A DNA stretch of 64,000 bases from Hyphococcus formosus (lineage in GTDB: Bacteria; Pseudomonadota; Alphaproteobacteria; Caulobacterales; Parvularculaceae), in assembly GCF_046736345.1 (NCBI RefSeq), contig NZ_CP157210.1, forward strand, positions 2,914,001 through 2,978,000, given 5' to 3'. The notes under the pieces are model-generated. The model was not told the origin of the DNA. It worked only from the letters and a program-made list of their open reading frames with translations, and searched no databases. Of the stretch, positions 50,380-59,453 are shown in pieces (position 1 is the first letter of the stretch; each line of letters starts with the position of its first letter). The position numbers and the translations under genes were made by a program.

Positions 50380-51126
50380 ATGAGCGCATCTGCTACGAAT
50401 GCCCGGCTTACGGCCGTCGCTGATATTGCAAACGATACGGCGCTAACCGTGCGTGCGCGCCGGTTGGCGATGCAATATTCAAGTGCGGAGGCGCTCGAAA
50501 TTCTGCGTGTTGCGATCACCGATGAGTTCAAGGGGCGTATCGCGCTTGTATCGTCTTTTGGAGCCGAATCGGCAGTGCTTTTGTACCTCGCGGCCCAGAT
50601 CGACAAGGATCTTCCCGTTGTCTTTCTCGATACTGAAAAGCATTTTGCGCAGACGTTAAGCTATCGCAAAAAGCTGGCGGCGCAGCTTGGGCTGACAAAC
50701 GTGATTGATATTCATCCGGGTAAGGAAGAAGTCGCTGCGCGTGATCCAAAGGGCGATCTCTGGAAGCGTGACGCAGATGCATGCTGCACATTGCGCAAGG
50801 TTGAGCCGCTTGGCGACGCTTTGAATGAATATGATGCCTGGATTACCGGGCGCAAACAGTTTCATGGCGGCGGCAGGATTAATCTTCCGGCGTTTGAGGC
50901 GACCGCAACCCATATCAAGGTCAATCCGCTTATCCGGTGGGATAAGGAGGCAATAGACGGCTATTTCGCTGCGAACGAATTGCCTGCGCACCCGTTAACC
51001 GCTCAGGGCTACCCGTCTATTGGATGCTGGCCGTGCACACATCCAGCAGGTGCGGATGACGATATTCGTGCGGGACGCTGGCGCGGTGCCGCAAAAACTG
51101 AATGCGGCATCCACGGCTTGCGTTAG
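50380..51126 (+). CDS. cysH: Adenylylsulfate (APS-type) reductase
   Basis: 248 residues. LVSSFGAESAVLLYLA and LDTEKHFAQTLSYRKKLA belong to the PP-loop-like nucleotide fold. The iron-sulfur ligands Cys135-Cys136 (DACCTLRK) and Cys216/Cys219 (GCWPC) are present, and the catalytic cysteine is in TECGIHGL (Cys243). The CC...CxxC set marks APS reductases, which bind a [4Fe-4S] cluster, as opposed to the PAPS reductase of E. coli. It produces sulfite for CysI in the same operon. The 3' end overlaps the convergent hydrolase gene. Confidence 0.95.
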   Translation: MSASATNARLTAVADIANDTALTVRARRLAMQYSSAEALEILRVAITDEFKGRIALVSSFGAESAVLLYLAAQIDKDLPVVFLDTEKHFAQTLSYRKKLAAQLGLTNVIDIHPGKEEVAARDPKGDLWKRDADACCTLRKVEPLGDALNEYDAWITGRKQFHGGGRINLPAFEATATHIKVNPLIRWDKEAIDGYFAANELPAHPLTAQGYPSIGCWPCTHPAGADDDIRAGRWRGAAKTECGIHGLR

Positions 51127-51992
51127 TCGATCGCATCTAGAAAAGCGCTAATAGCTTCGCGCGCTTCTGGCTCGGAGAGTAGGGGCGCGTGGCCGACGCG
51201 TGGAACCTCGACATATTCAAATGCCGGATGGACTTTTCGCATTTTCTCGATGATCTCCATTGAGAGTAGGTCGCTTATGCCGCCGCGAATAATGAGCGTT
51301 GGGGTGTTGCGCAGGCTTTCAAATGGCCCCCAGAGATCAGGTGCGGGACCGCTTTCTGCAAGCGCTTTCGCTATATTCGGGTCATAATCGAGAATCCATT
51401 CCCCATTATCCAGTTGACGAAATGTGCGGCGTGCAAACGCGCGCCATTCTTCGTCGCTTGCGTCAGGGAAAGCCACCTCATTAATTGCTTTTATCCGCGC
51501 TGCAGCCTCATCAAGGTCTTTTGCGGGTTCGGCGGTTCCGCCCACGTAACCTTCAATTCGTTTAATACCTTCTTGCGCTAGTTCTGGGCCGACATCATTG
51601 ATGATTGCTGCGCGAACGCGGTCAGGGGCGTTGTCATTCACCAGCATGGTGGTGATCCCGCCAAGCGAGGTCCCTATAAAAATTGCCTGCGCAAGGTTTA
51701 ATTGCTCCATCGCAGTCAAAACATCGTCGCGATAAGTCGTGGGAAAGTAATTGTGGTAATTCGGATCATAGTCCGAAGCTGCGCGGCCGCGTAGGGAGAA
51801 CACATATACATCCCGGCCGGCATTCGCGATCTTCGGCGCAATTTCTTCAAAATCGCGCGCGTTCCGCGTTAGGCCTGGAATGCAAATAACAGGGGTTTTT
51901 GAACCGCCACTATACTTATGCACCTTCAGTGAAATGTTCGGCGTTACTTTTACCGATATGATATTGTTAGCGTTTTCTTCCATTTGCTTCAT
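51123..51992 (-). CDS. Alpha/beta hydrolase
   Basis: 289 residues from the ATG at 51992, with AAAAGG upstream; a longer frame to 52055 is possible. It has PVICIPGLTRNARDFEEIAPKIA (oxyanion loop region), DVYVFSLRGRAASDYD, the nucleophile elbow GTSLGGITTML, and a late VGHAPLLSEPE with the catalytic histidine; LIIRGGISDLLS provides the acid. The substrate is unknown. It is convergent with cysH (4-bp overlap) and divergent from the large TonB receptor gene. Confidence 0.88.
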   Translation of the reverse strand: MKQMEENANNIISVKVTPNISLKVHKYSGGSKTPVICIPGLTRNARDFEEIAPKIANAGRDVYVFSLRGRAASDYDPNYHNYFPTTYRDDVLTAMEQLNLAQAIFIGTSLGGITTMLVNDNAPDRVRAAIINDVGPELAQEGIKRIEGYVGGTAEPAKDLDEAAARIKAINEVAFPDASDEEWRAFARRTFRQLDNGEWILDYDPNIAKALAESGPAPDLWGPFESLRNTPTLIIRGGISDLLSMEIIEKMRKVHPAFEYVEVPRVGHAPLLSEPEAREAISAFLDAID

Positions 51993-52139
51993 CGAAATAA
52001 GCCTTTTCGTGTGCGGGCGCATCGTTGAAAATTTTATAGGCGAACGGCGCAGCAACGTGAAGCTGTTTATGCGTTTGAATTACATATGAAAAATCGAAAT
52101 CAATATTTCTGTGCGGCGCGAAATTCGGCGCATTCATCA

Positions 52140-52161
52140 TTTGTGGCAAACTTGCCACAAA
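52140..52161. promoter_or_regulatory. Palindromic operator candidate upstream of the first receptor gene
   Basis: Perfect 10-bp arms TTTGTGGCAA and TTGCCACAAA around AC. It lies about 36 bp upstream of the -35 box at 52197 and between divergent genes, where a transcription-factor site would be expected. No T-run makes it a convincing terminator. Confidence 0.55.
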
Positions 52162-52196
52162 ATCTTTATTTGCAGACATCAAGTAAAGAAAAAGCA

Positions 52197-52341
52197 TTGA
52201 TTAAATAAACAATAAAGAAATAGCTTGCACTTAATGTCCTGGCAAATGGACATGGGATGCGACCGCTTATGGCGGGACGCAACTCTTAGCTGTGCTGCCA
52301 GTGGTTCTCTGCTGGTCAACAACCTGAACGTTGGAGGGATA
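52197..52341 (+). promoter_or_regulatory. Promoter and structured leader of the first TonB receptor gene
   Basis: TTGATT (52197-52202), an 18-bp spacer, TAGCTT (52221-52226), then GCA and an inverted repeat ATGTCC (52234-52239)/GGACAT (52248-52253) that would sit at the very 5' end of the mRNA. TTAGCTGTG (52286) and GTTGGAGGGATA (52330, containing the ribosome-binding site) follow. The same parts occur in the same order before the second receptor gene. Confidence 0.65.
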
Positions 52342-52347
52342 AGTAAA

Positions 52348-55242
52348 ATGGTAAGTAAAAACCGCGCAGGGCGTTTGCTCTGCACAACTATTCTTGCGAG
52401 TACATTATTCGCAACGACCGCGCCAGTTATGGCGCAAAGCGATGAGGCGTCAGACGACACAATCATCGTAACGGGTTCACGTATTGCTCGCTCCGACCTA
52501 GAAGCGCCAACGGCAACGACGATCGTTGATGCAGCGCTTATTGATTTGTCGGGTGCGGTGAATACCGCTGACCTGCTTCGCTCTTTGCCGGTCTTCGGTA
52601 TTTCTGGTTTGTCATCGACAAACTCGAACTTCCTCGTGGCAAATGGTGGTATCAACACGCTTGAGCTTCGTAACCTCGGTGAAGACCGTACACTGGTTCT
52701 GGTCAACGGTCGCCGTGTCGTCGGTGGCGTGCCTGGTTCGGCGAATGTCGACTTCAACCAGATTCCAACCGAGATGATTGAGCGTATCGACGTTGTGACC
52801 GGTGGTGCATCGGCGATTTACGGTTCTGATGCGCTCGCGGGTGTCGTCAACGTTATTCTTAAAGATGACTTTGAAGGCGTTTCCGCGAGCTTCCAAGGAG
52901 GCACGACTTGGCTTGGCGGCGGTGAAAACTACCGCGCGAACCTGCTCGTTGGTGGTAACTTTGCTGACGGTCGCGGTAACGCGACGATCAACTTTACCTA
53001 TAGTGACAACAAAGGCCTAAGAGCTAATCAGCGTGACAACCTTTTGCTTGACGATCTAGCGCTCTGCTATTTCGAAGGCGGATTGGATGAGTGTGCGGAA
53101 GTACAAGAGCCTGTTTTCTCATCATTCAGTGAGCAGGGTCGTTTCAACCTCTCAGATGGTAGTATTACTGTTCGTCCGGACGGATCGGTTGTTGATTTCG
53201 ATGGCGTGATTGATGGTTTCAACCGTCAGGCATTCCGTCGCGTATCGGTTCCGGTCGAGCGTTTCCTTTTGAGCACGAATACGCATTATGAGATCACTGA
53301 TAATGTTCGGGTGTTCTTTGAGGGAACTTATGCTAATTCTCGGACGGCAACGGCGATTGAGCCATTCCCGTTTGATGTAGCGGACGCATTCGGTGGCGAT
53401 CCAAATCGCGGTATTCCATTCTCGAACCCATTTGTTCAGAACACACCTGGCTTTGCTGCCGCAGTGATTGCCGCAAATGGCGGCGTTGCTCCTGCGGAAA
53501 TCCCATTCGTTCGTCGTCTGACTGAGATCGACGCGCGTGGTGCTTCTGCGGACCGTGACACTCTGCGCTTTGTCGTTGGTTTGGACGGAACAATCTTCGA
53601 CGATTATAGCTGGGAAGTAAGCTATAACCGCGGTGTATCAACATCGACGCAGATCTCTACTGGTCAAATCAATGTTGCAAACTTGCGCGAAGCGCTAAAC
53701 GCAACTGAAGTCGGTGGGGAAATTGTCTGTGCAAATCCAATAGCTGTTGCTGAAGGATGTGTGCCGTTTAACCCAATCGGTGCAGGTTCGATCTCACCTG
53801 AAGCCGCGGCTTATGTCCGGGCAGATGGTGTGCGTGTTGCAGAAAACCTTCAGCAGGTTATCTCTGGTTCAATCACCGGGCCTTTGTTTGAGTTGCCTGC
53901 AGGTAGCGCGAACTTCGCTCTTGGTGGTGAATATCGTGAAGAGTCCAGCTTTGATGTTCCTGATGCGCTTTCGCAATCAGGTCAAAATGGCGGTAACGTT
54001 TCTCCAATCACCGAAGGTGAATTCAACGTTTATGAATTCTTCGGCGAATTGAACATTCCGCTCATCAAAGATGCAGCCTTTGCTAAAGACGTATCAATTG
54101 GCGGTGCGTACCGCTTCTCTGATTATAGTCTTTCCGGAATCACTCATGCCTATTCCGCAGACGCGCGTTGGGCTGTGAATGATCTGGTCGCTCTTCGCTT
54201 CCAGTATGCGAAAGCGGTTCGTGCACCAAATATCGGTGAGCTGTTCCAGCCAAACAGTGAAACCTTTGCAACGGTTACGGACGTTTGTAACGGTGTAACG
54301 GCAACCACGCCTGGTATTGTCGCTGAAAACTGCCGTCTGGAGCCAACAGTTGCTGCTCGTATTGCTGCGACCGGTTCCTTTACCCTGACCCAGCCTGAAA
54401 TTCAGGGTACGGGTGGCTTCATTGGTGGTAATCCAAACCTCGCGCCAGAAACGGCGAAAACATACCAAGCCGGTATGATTTTCACGCCTGACTTTGGCGA
54501 GTGGGGTAATCTGGTTCTGACTGCGGACTACTTCAACATCTCTATCGATGGTGTTGTTGCTGCGCCGGGACGTCAGTTCACGATTGACCAGTGCTACAAT
54601 AGTGTGAACCTAAGTAGCCCGTTCTGTGATAGCCTGGTTCGTCAGGATCAGGGCACTGCTGCACAGAATGGTGCTTTGCTAGAGGTTAACACGCTGTTGG
54701 CGAATGCGGGTACGCGGAAGACTTCAGGTCTTGATTTCTTCGTGACCTATAATCTTGACCTCGCCGACCATATCAGCGCGCCAGATGTCTGGTTTGGTGG
54801 CGATGCTGGTTCACTTGCTTTGCGTGCGAACTACACACGTTTGTTCAAGTATGAATCAGTGATCCTCGAAGCATTCACTGACGGCAAAGGTACATTGGGC
54901 ATCCCGGTCAACGAAGCGCAAGCGTCCTTGCTTTATAGCGTTGGACCAATGAGCTTCATGTGGGAATCAACAATGTTCTCAAGCACAGTGAACGATAATG
55001 ACGAAGGATCTTTCTTCTTCGGTTTCCCACATGACGGTGCGGTCTATCACGACCTTCAGCTCCGTTATGAAATCGTCGCGGAAACATTGGAGATGACCTT
55101 CGGTATCGACAATGTGTTCGGCAAAGAACCAGCCAATGTGTTTACGGGTGTCCCTGGAAACACAACAGGCACAGATACTGCAGCAGATGTTTATGATCCA
55201 TTCGGTCGCCGCGTGTATGCGGGTGTCCGTCTAACATTCTAA
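52348..55242 (+). CDS. TonB-dependent receptor
   Basis: 964 residues from the ATG at 52348, with GGAGGG upstream. A signal peptide (1-30, ending near VMA-QS) is followed by DDTIIVTGSRI, the TonB-box region, and the plug domain (about 45-160): NTLELRNLGEDRTLVLVNGRRVVGGVPGSANVDFNQIPTEMIERIDVVTGGASAIYGSDALAGVVNVI. The 22-stranded barrel ends in RVYAGVRLTF, a terminal aromatic. KAVRAPNIGELFQP is the typical barrel signature. Energised uptake of an unknown large substrate across the outer membrane. The promoter and leader are nearly the same as those of the next gene; a terminator lies at 55333-55362. Confidence 0.95.
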   Translation: MVSKNRAGRLLCTTILASTLFATTAPVMAQSDEASDDTIIVTGSRIARSDLEAPTATTIVDAALIDLSGAVNTADLLRSLPVFGISGLSSTNSNFLVANGGINTLELRNLGEDRTLVLVNGRRVVGGVPGSANVDFNQIPTEMIERIDVVTGGASAIYGSDALAGVVNVILKDDFEGVSASFQGGTTWLGGGENYRANLLVGGNFADGRGNATINFTYSDNKGLRANQRDNLLLDDLALCYFEGGLDECAEVQEPVFSSFSEQGRFNLSDGSITVRPDGSVVDFDGVIDGFNRQAFRRVSVPVERFLLSTNTHYEITDNVRVFFEGTYANSRTATAIEPFPFDVADAFGGDPNRGIPFSNPFVQNTPGFAAAVIAANGGVAPAEIPFVRRLTEIDARGASADRDTLRFVVGLDGTIFDDYSWEVSYNRGVSTSTQISTGQINVANLREALNATEVGGEIVCANPIAVAEGCVPFNPIGAGSISPEAAAYVRADGVRVAENLQQVISGSITGPLFELPAGSANFALGGEYREESSFDVPDALSQSGQNGGNVSPITEGEFNVYEFFGELNIPLIKDAAFAKDVSIGGAYRFSDYSLSGITHAYSADARWAVNDLVALRFQYAKAVRAPNIGELFQPNSETFATVTDVCNGVTATTPGIVAENCRLEPTVAARIAATGSFTLTQPEIQGTGGFIGGNPNLAPETAKTYQAGMIFTPDFGEWGNLVLTADYFNISIDGVVAAPGRQFTIDQCYNSVNLSSPFCDSLVRQDQGTAAQNGALLEVNTLLANAGTRKTSGLDFFVTYNLDLADHISAPDVWFGGDAGSLALRANYTRLFKYESVILEAFTDGKGTLGIPVNEAQASLLYSVGPMSFMWESTMFSSTVNDNDEGSFFFGFPHDGAVYHDLQLRYEIVAETLEMTFGIDNVFGKEPANVFTGVPGNTTGTDTAADVYDPFGRRVYAGVRLTF

Positions 55243-55332
55243 TGCAGAAAGCGATTGGCTTAACGTCGATCTGAGAGTCTCCACCTCAGGTTAAGCCGAT
55301 CACCTCCTCTTGGTGTCACAGCTAAGGGAACG

Positions 55333-55362
55333 GCCGCCACCCTCTCGGGTGGCGGCTTTTTT
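55333..55362 (+). terminator. Terminator of the first TonB receptor gene
   Basis: 10-bp stem GCCGCCACCC/GGGTGGCGGC around TCTC, followed by six T. It separates the two receptor genes into two transcripts. The rest of 55243-55583 shows no gene. Confidence 0.9.
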
Positions 55363-55583
55363 GTGCGTGTGCGAAGGGTTTTATTGGTATTTTTTCGACG
55401 TCAAAAGAAGTTTTGCGCAATATATGGCTAAAAACTGTCCTCCCATTCGTTTAATTTGACGATCAAAAACCAAACGGAGTGAACATTTTAGCACGATATA
55501 GTGCTGTTAAGTAATGGTTAACTCCTGATGTGACGATTTTATCACGCCTCTCTCAATACGGTTTAGCGCGGAGTGTTTGTCGG

Positions 55584-55735
55584 TTGACCAAAACATTGGC
55601 GCGGACTTAGCTTGCAGCCAATGTCCAGAATCTGGACATGACGCGCGTGCGGAGTGGAGACCAACCGCGTGTCTTCTTTAGCTGTGACGCCCATGCGCCC
55701 AAAAAAATGGGCGCATGTTGAAAGTTGGAGGGATA
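55584..55735 (+). promoter_or_regulatory. Promoter and structured leader of the second TonB receptor gene
   Basis: TTGACC (55584-55589), 18-bp spacer, TAGCTT (55608-55613), then a perfect palindrome of 9-bp arms ATGTCCAGA/TCTGGACAT (55621-55639) at the expected mRNA 5' end. TTAGCTGTG follows at 55678. A second hairpin, CATGCGCCC/GGGCGCATG (55692-55717) with an A-rich loop, precedes GTTGGAGGGATA (55724) and the ATG. Confidence 0.68.
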
Positions 55736-55740
55736 CCATA

Positions 55741-58740
55741 ATGCTAAACAGACGTTTGGCAGAGCGTTTGCTCTGTACAACCGTGCTTGCTGGGGCCTTT
55801 GCGGCAACGGCAACCGGTGCATTCGCACAGGACGCTGACGGCGATGATGTCGTTATCGTTACTGGTACGCGAATTCAGGACCCGAATGTCGTGGCTGCAA
55901 GCCCGGTCAATTCAGTTGGCCAGGAAGAGCTTTCACGTAAATTCGAGCCAAATATCGAACGCGTTTTCCGCGATCTTCCTGTCACTATTCCAGGTGACGG
56001 TCAGAACGTGAATAACGGTACGGGCGGTGCTGCGACTATCGACCTTCGCGGCCTTGGCCCAGAGCGTTCACTTGTAATGATCGACGGCAAGCGCCTCGTT
56101 CCATACAACCAGAACGGTATCGTTGACGTAAATACCATTCCGCTTAACCTGATCGAGCGCGTTGACATCATCACTGGTGGTGCTTCTGCGGTTTACGGTT
56201 CTGACGCTATGTCAGGTGCGATTAACTTCGTAACCCGTAAAAACTTCGAAGGTGTTGAGCTTGGTGCAAACTACACACTTTCAGAAGAAGGTGACGGCGA
56301 TACATACGACATCAGCGCACTTCTCGGTGCGAACTTTGCTGATGGCCGTGGTAACGTAACCATGAGCCTTAACTACACCGACCGTTCAGGCGTACTCCTC
56401 GGTGCACGTCCTTACGGCCTAGTTGGTGTAGACTCTGCTTCTGGTGCTGGTGCTGACGGTAACGTTGTTCCTGCTCCTGCTGAGTGTGATTCTCCTGGTT
56501 CAGTTGCTGTTGGTGGTTCAACGACTGCAATGCCGGGTGCTCTCGACCTTCCAGGTGGAACGCTTCAGTTCCGTGCGGACGGTACTTTGGGCCCACGTTG
56601 TTCGGTCTTTAACTTCAACCCGTTCAACTATTACCAGACACCTCAAGAGCGCTTTGGTATTACTGCAATCGGTAACTACCAGATCAACGATTCAGTTGAG
56701 TTCTATGCTCGTGGTACTTTTGCCGGCGTCAATGTTCGCCAGCAGGTTGCGCCATCAGGTGTGTTTGGGAACGAGTTTGAAATCCCGCTCATGAACCCAT
56801 TCCTTTCTGCTCAGGCTCAGCAAGCGATCCTGGACAATGTGAATGGCAAGCTTGATCCAGGCATCGCAGGAAGTACCTGTGTTGTGACTGCGACGGAGCC
56901 ATGTACCGGTACGTTCACCACGACTGGTGTTCAAGACCTGAACATGAACAGCATGTTTGATCTTGGCGACTCGATCATCGTTCCTGTTCGTCGTCGTACG
57001 CTTGAGCTTGGTACGCGGTCGGAAGATTTCAACAACAATCTCTTCCAGATCGTTACTGGTTTCCGCGGTACGTTGGATTGGGTTTCACCTGACTGGAACT
57101 ACGACCTGTCATTCCAGTATGCTGAAACAGACCGTACGACTGTTCGCGGCGGTTACACCAACGTCGCCAATATCGCTCTTGCGCTGAACACTGTAAGCGA
57201 AACACAGTGCGAAACGCCTGACGGTACGGTTACTGCTGGTTGTGTGCCGATCAACCTGTTTGGTCCATTCGGCTCAATCTCCGATGCAGCTGCTCAGTAC
57301 AACCAAGCGATTGCGTTCCAGACACAGTCAGCGACGCAAATGGTTGTTCACGGTTCGATTTCTGGTCCAGTTCAGGGCTTCAAATCACCATGGGCAGAAA
57401 ACCCACTTAACCTCGCTCTTGGTTTTGAGCACCGTGAAGAAACTGGTTCGCTCGAGCCTGATGAGTGCTTGAAGTTGCCACCAGTTAGCTGTCAGGGTGG
57501 TGCAGGTGGTAACCTCCTGCCGATCTCAGCAAGCTACGGCACTTGGGAAGGCTTCGTTGAAGGCATTATCCCAGTTGTTGAAGGTCAGCCATACTTCGAA
57601 AACCTCAGCATTGAAGCTGGTTATCGTTACTCAGACTTCTCTCCAACCGAAGACACAAGCGCATGGAAAGCCGGTATCAGCTGGCAGGTCACTCCTTCGC
57701 TCCGTCTTCGTTATATGGAGCAGAAAGCTGTTCGTGCGCCAAACATTGCTGAGATTGGCTCGCCAATCACAACTGGCCTCGACAACGCTGACTTCGACCC
57801 TTGCTCAAGCGGTAACCCAAATCCAATTACACCGGATCTGGTTGCGCTTTGCGAATCAACTGGGGTTCCAGTCGGTCAAACTGGTTTGATCAATGATATC
57901 GTTTCTGGTCAGGTTAACGTCTTCACGGGTACAAACCCTGATGCGCTGCCTGGTGCTGAAACCGCCCGTACACGGACGGCTGGTATCGTTCTTACGCCAG
58001 ACATGAGCAGCGTTGGCTCAGCATTCGGTGCAACAACGTTCTCTGTTGACTACTACAACATCAACATCACAGATTACATCGACACACTCGCTGGCGATGA
58101 AATTTTTGATCTCTGCTACACGCTAGGTGATGCAGCAACTTGTGCGGGCATTGTCCGCTCTGCAAGTGGTCTAATCACTACAGCTGGTACAGGTCTTCCG
58201 GCCTTCATCCAGAACCTTGAATACTTCAAAGCTTCTGGTTTGGAATTCGGCCTGAACACTGGATATGACATTGGCGACATGGGTTACCTGTCATTCTCGT
58301 TCAACGGTAACTACTACCTGAAGAACGAATTCCAGTCAGCGCCGACTTCACCGGTTGTTGATTGTAACGGTGGTTACTCGAACGTTTGTGACCCAGTTCC
58401 AACATGGCGTTCAGTAGCACGCGGTACATGGGAAAATGGTCCGTTTGAGGCTTCAATCCTATGGCGTCGTATTGGTGCTATGGACTTTGTTGGTGACCCT
58501 GCTGACTTGTTCGATGATTTTGAGCGCATCTCTGCTCATAATTACTTCGACCTTTCAGTCGGCTATCAGGTTACTGAGAGCGTCCGTATCGGTGGTCTTG
58601 TGAAAAACCTCGCAGACAAAAACCCACCAATCATCGGTAACGACACCGGTACAACAAGCTTTAACTCAGGTAACACATTCCCAAGCCTCTATGACGTGCT
58701 TGGCCGTGTTTACTCTGTAAGCATCAAGGCAACATTCTAA
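55741..58740 (+). CDS. TonB-dependent receptor, probably highly expressed
   Basis: 999 residues from the ATG at 55741. Signal peptide 1-28 (LLCTTVLAGAFAATATGAFAQD), then DDVVIVTGTRI as TonB-box region, plug domain with TIDLRGLGPERSLVMIDGKRLVPYNQNGIVDVNTIPLNLIERVDIITGGASAVYGSDAMSGAINFV, and a barrel ending in VYSVSIKATF. MEQKAVRAPNIAEIGSP is the late barrel motif. Codon use is strikingly biased (GGT, GTT, CGT, AAC), far more than in neighbours, as in abundant outer-membrane proteins. Its leader matches that of the first receptor gene. Substrate unknown. Confidence 0.95.
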   Translation: MLNRRLAERLLCTTVLAGAFAATATGAFAQDADGDDVVIVTGTRIQDPNVVAASPVNSVGQEELSRKFEPNIERVFRDLPVTIPGDGQNVNNGTGGAATIDLRGLGPERSLVMIDGKRLVPYNQNGIVDVNTIPLNLIERVDIITGGASAVYGSDAMSGAINFVTRKNFEGVELGANYTLSEEGDGDTYDISALLGANFADGRGNVTMSLNYTDRSGVLLGARPYGLVGVDSASGAGADGNVVPAPAECDSPGSVAVGGSTTAMPGALDLPGGTLQFRADGTLGPRCSVFNFNPFNYYQTPQERFGITAIGNYQINDSVEFYARGTFAGVNVRQQVAPSGVFGNEFEIPLMNPFLSAQAQQAILDNVNGKLDPGIAGSTCVVTATEPCTGTFTTTGVQDLNMNSMFDLGDSIIVPVRRRTLELGTRSEDFNNNLFQIVTGFRGTLDWVSPDWNYDLSFQYAETDRTTVRGGYTNVANIALALNTVSETQCETPDGTVTAGCVPINLFGPFGSISDAAAQYNQAIAFQTQSATQMVVHGSISGPVQGFKSPWAENPLNLALGFEHREETGSLEPDECLKLPPVSCQGGAGGNLLPISASYGTWEGFVEGIIPVVEGQPYFENLSIEAGYRYSDFSPTEDTSAWKAGISWQVTPSLRLRYMEQKAVRAPNIAEIGSPITTGLDNADFDPCSSGNPNPITPDLVALCESTGVPVGQTGLINDIVSGQVNVFTGTNPDALPGAETARTRTAGIVLTPDMSSVGSAFGATTFSVDYYNINITDYIDTLAGDEIFDLCYTLGDAATCAGIVRSASGLITTAGTGLPAFIQNLEYFKASGLEFGLNTGYDIGDMGYLSFSFNGNYYLKNEFQSAPTSPVVDCNGGYSNVCDPVPTWRSVARGTWENGPFEASILWRRIGAMDFVGDPADLFDDFERISAHNYFDLSVGYQVTESVRIGGLVKNLADKNPPIIGNDTGTTSFNSGNTFPSLYDVLGRVYSVSIKATF

Positions 58741-58762
58741 TTTTCAAATTAGATAGTTAGAG

Positions 58763-58792
58763 AAACGGCGGCCCTAGGGCCGCCGTTTTTTT
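58763..58792 (+). terminator. Terminator of the second TonB receptor gene
   Basis: A 12-bp stem AAACGGCGGCCC/GGGCCGCCGTTT with a two-base centre, followed by a run of seven T. It may also work weakly for the convergent gene. Confidence 0.92.
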
Positions 58793-58828
58793 GTCTCGTT
58801 TTCGTTTTTCTGTTTGGGTGCAAATGAA

Positions 58829-59377
58829 TTATTTAATTCGTTCGACCAAAAGCGAGCGGCGTAAGGCTTCGATTTCTAGCCGATAGCCGCTAAGCGTTCC
58901 CTTTGATACTTTCACTGTGTAATCACGCTTTTTCGATAATCGAATGCGGTTTGAATCCGCCGGTTTCTGTCTCCAGATTTGCCCGTTATCCAAGAAGAAT
59001 ACATAGGTGCCGGACCGCGTGATTGCGAAATCGGAAAGTGTTGCCACAACATCGCTTTCGCGGTGTTTCTCTTCAACTTCGGCGATGGTCTTGTTTCTTG
59101 CAATAACTTGCTCCGCACCAAGACCGGTCGGTTCATCGGGCGCTTCGGCCAATTGTTCGGCTGGTTGTTCTGATGGTTCTTGGGTCGGTGTCGCCGCAAC
59201 GCTCTCGGTTTCGCCTAAAAAACCGCGAAGAGCATCTTCCAGGCAGGCAATGCGTTCTTTTTTACCGTCCGAATTCTCGCGGCAGTAATCGATCGGATTC
59301 ATGTCTTGCGCAAAGGCAATTTCAGGTAGTGACAGCGAGATTAGCGCCGCGCTTGCGCAAAGAAGACGGTGTTTCAT
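58829..59377 (-). CDS. Secreted hypothetical protein
   Basis: 182 residues from the ATG at 59377, with GGAGG upstream. Signal peptide 1-23 (LLCASAALISLSLPEIAFAQD). Mature part: YCRENSDGKKERIACLEDALRGFLG, a short helical segment with two cysteines, then a Glu/Pro/Thr-rich linker (about 55-85), then a C-terminal beta-rich stretch SRSGTYVFFLDNGQIWRQKPADSNRIRLSKKRDYTVKVSKGTLSGYRLEIEALRRSLLVERIK. The last part resembles short envelope-protein domains seen in hyphomonads, but I cannot name the family. It lies downstream of ahpD on the same strand. Confidence 0.78.
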   Translation of the reverse strand: MKHRLLCASAALISLSLPEIAFAQDMNPIDYCRENSDGKKERIACLEDALRGFLGETESVAATPTQEPSEQPAEQLAEAPDEPTGLGAEQVIARNKTIAEVEEKHRESDVVATLSDFAITRSGTYVFFLDNGQIWRQKPADSNRIRLSKKRDYTVKVSKGTLSGYRLEIEALRRSLLVERIK

Positions 59378-59403
59378 GAAAAGCCTCCAGCCCATATGAA
59401 CAG

Positions 59404-59434
59404 TTCAATGGACAGCTTAACGCTGCCCATTGAA
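59404..59434. repeat. 13-bp hairpin between ahpD and the downstream gene
   Basis: Arms TTCAATGGACAGC and GCTGCCCATTGAA (one mismatch that is a G-T pair on the minus strand), five-base loop. No T-run follows, so it may be a processing or stability element of an ahpCD transcript, or a factor-assisted terminator. Confidence 0.5.
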
Positions 59435-59453
59435 TGGCGCTAGGGGGAGGGCG

